Shown in pieces: positions 62,124 to 64,000 of a stretch of DNA of 64,000 nt. The notes below the pieces were generated by a model. The model was not told the origin of the DNA. It saw only the letters and a program-made list of their open reading frames with translations, and made no database searches. The DNA comes from Apricaphanius iberus (taxonomy: Eukaryota > Chordata > Actinopteri > Cyprinodontiformes > Aphaniidae), in contig JAPXFQ010000075.1 in the NCBI GenBank assembly GCA_028564705.1, forward strand, positions 310,001 to 374,000, given 5' to 3'. Position numbers and translations under genes: made by a program. Position 1 is the first letter of the stretch. Each line of letters starts with the position of its first letter.

Positions 62124-64000
62124 CACAGTTGTTATACAGAATGGTTAACCCCCAATACATTCAACAACAAAGACTCAACTCTACCCAGCCTGGTCACACC
62201 TGGAAAAGAAAAGAGGTCTGAGGAGAGGGGGATTACAGCTCTTGGAGACATTGAGTACATTTACATGCAGCAAGAGAAAGTTGAATGGACCTTAGGATCT
62301 AGTCACTGTACCTCTGTGCATTCAAAATACCATCAATAAAATGCTACTTTTTTTATTGTCCATAACATATTTCTACACATACTCTGAAACACCTTTGGAG
62401 ATTGCTTTTGGTATAGAAATTAACATCCGTTTCACTTGTCCTTTTAACATAGTTAGTGTAAGTCACACCTGTGCAGTATTTATGCTGTGAAATCAGCACC
62501 TTGATATGCCACACCTGTAAGGCGCGGGGGATTATTTTAGCAAAGGAAACATGATAGCTAATGCAGATTTAGGCAAATTTGTGAACAATACTTGAAAGTA
62601 CTGGGTCATTTTTGTATATACAAAATATTTTAGATCTTTGAGTTCAGCTCATGAGAAAAAGAAAGAAGTATTGCAGTTATATTTTGTGTACCATATTTAT
62701 TTACCTTTCATTGCATTTGTGAAAAAAGAAAATACACGAAAATTATTTTTATTTTTTTTGCACAATGCAATATTCTGATTTACCTTAACTGAACTGGAAT
62801 TTTACTTTAATTTGATTCTTTAAGACACAGTTTGTTTGTGATTTTAGGGAAATAAATATTTCTGTTACCAAAGAAATTGGGATTTTCATCTTTCCCAAAA
62901 TTGTGTCTAAAATACAGTAAGGACAGAAACTGTTATAGACTGTTATGAGGAGAAAAATTACAGAAATTCTTTGACGTCAAATGAACATCATCTGTTTTAT
63001 TTTATTTTTCATACAGCGAGGATGAAATCTTAAAAAAGGCAAACCAACAAAACAAAATTTAAATGCAGCAGCTACATTCATAGCTGCTCTCCAGTCTATG
63101 CTGATAACTCAAAAGCTTCTCCAAATAGACAGCTTTAGATGTTGTGAACAGAGGCTCTTTTGAACAACCAATCATGTCATTATTTTCACAGCTTCTTTTA
63201 AACCTTATTGGCAAGTATGTGTGAATTCTGCCTCTAAGACATGTTCTAGCTGACTGGAGGAGGGGGGAAAAAGCCTCTCTTTAACTGCATGAACACCCAC
63301 GCTGTAATTTACTATCCTAAAAAAAAAAAAACACATCATCCGTCTTTCATCAAAGGCTGGTGCGTAATGCAATTGGCTGGGCTTCTTAAAACATGTTTCT
63401 GATCAATACCTCTGCACCTTTAAGGTTCTTACATTTTTTCCCCATCAGACATACGGAGTAAATACTGCTTATGATAGGTGGATGTTTTTGTACATCAAAT
63501 AAAGATGCACAGAACATCCTGTACCTTTGTAAAAGAGTGACAGCTGAAATACTAAGCAATAGACGATGGTATACTGACCAAAAATAAATCTATACAGTCT
63601 GGAATAAAGTTCAGTCTGATCAGTGAGAGCATCTAAACTATGCTTTAAAACAGAAGGCATTCTTTGAAAAAGATAAACAGTCAGGAACGTTGTGTGATTT
63701 TGATTTGTTTCTGACAGTGAATTCTATAACAGTACAAGGTAATCCTGTTGGGGAATTTTGGGCAGAGATTAGAGTCAGTGAAATTCTAGCAGGAGTATTT
63801 TGTTTGTATCAGAATGATTTTGTAGAAATATATATCTGCATACTGTTTGCCTTATGAAGCTTTTTATATAAACTACTGATAAATGTAAATACATTCTGAA
63901 CTAATAAAAAGGAGTTATATACCAGTTAATTCAGTTGTTGAATCTATGGTACTTGTAGTCAGATTTAGACTCTTAATAAAATTAGAGTGATTCCTTTAAA
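62124..64000. other. intron to window end, nothing recognised
   Basis: AT-rich. Frames here are short and match nothing known. Confidence 0.4.

Overview
The window looks like AT-rich vertebrate DNA, almost certainly from a teleost fish. It has one long, well-conserved vertebrate exon in about 55 kb of intron-like sequence, and a repeat set typical of fish: Tc1/mariner remnants, hAT-like and Harbinger-like MITEs, L2/Rex-type LINE 3' ends, tRNA-derived SINEs, and (TATG)n and (TCCA)n microsatellites. No bacterial-style operons, tRNA or rRNA genes or CRISPR arrays were seen.

The only confident host gene is neurexin-2 (nrxn2), on the + strand. Its first coding exon for the alpha form runs from ATG 7722 to a consensus 5' splice donor at 8433/8434. 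It encodes a signal peptide, the first laminin-G/LNS domain and the first EGF-like domain. A strong splice acceptor at 7136-7137 suggests the exon starts at 7138, leaving a 584-nt 5' leader with six short upstream ORFs. Positions 1-7137 are then upstream DNA or the preceding intron. Positions 8434-64000 are the first part of a very large intron with no further neurexin exon that I could recognise.

Layout: 1-7.1 kb, upstream, mostly unique sequence plus a 353-bp microsatellite; 7.1-8.4 kb, nrxn2 exon; 9.9-18.9 kb, LINE tails, an unnamed repeat in inverted orientation (11.8 and 14.6 kb), an L2-like RT fragment and a SINE; 19.8-20.4 kb, a Harbinger-like MITE with a perfect 26-bp TIR; 21.6 kb, SINE; 25.0-25.6 kb, one hAT-like MITE nested in another; 28.6-29.7 kb, two MITEs end to end; 31.4-32.0 kb, a hAT MITE with a perfect 8-bp target duplication; 33.1-45.7 kb, five Tc1/mariner remnants mixed with LINE, SINE and hAT-like DNA; 48.2-52.2 kb, diffuse older repeats; 58.6-59.3 kb, a LINE 3' end; 60.7-62.1 kb, a 1.4-kb TIR element; the remainder is unassigned intron.

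All transposase and reverse-transcriptase remnants are broken. Most coding remnants lie antisense to nrxn2, as expected for insertions tolerated in a transcribed intron. I found no convincing new biological system. The items most worth a second look are the nested MITE structures, the uORF-rich neurexin leader, the unnamed inverted repeat pair and one unexplained GC-richer reading frame at 34.3-34.6 kb. All repeat family names come from recognition of motifs and ends, not from a database search.
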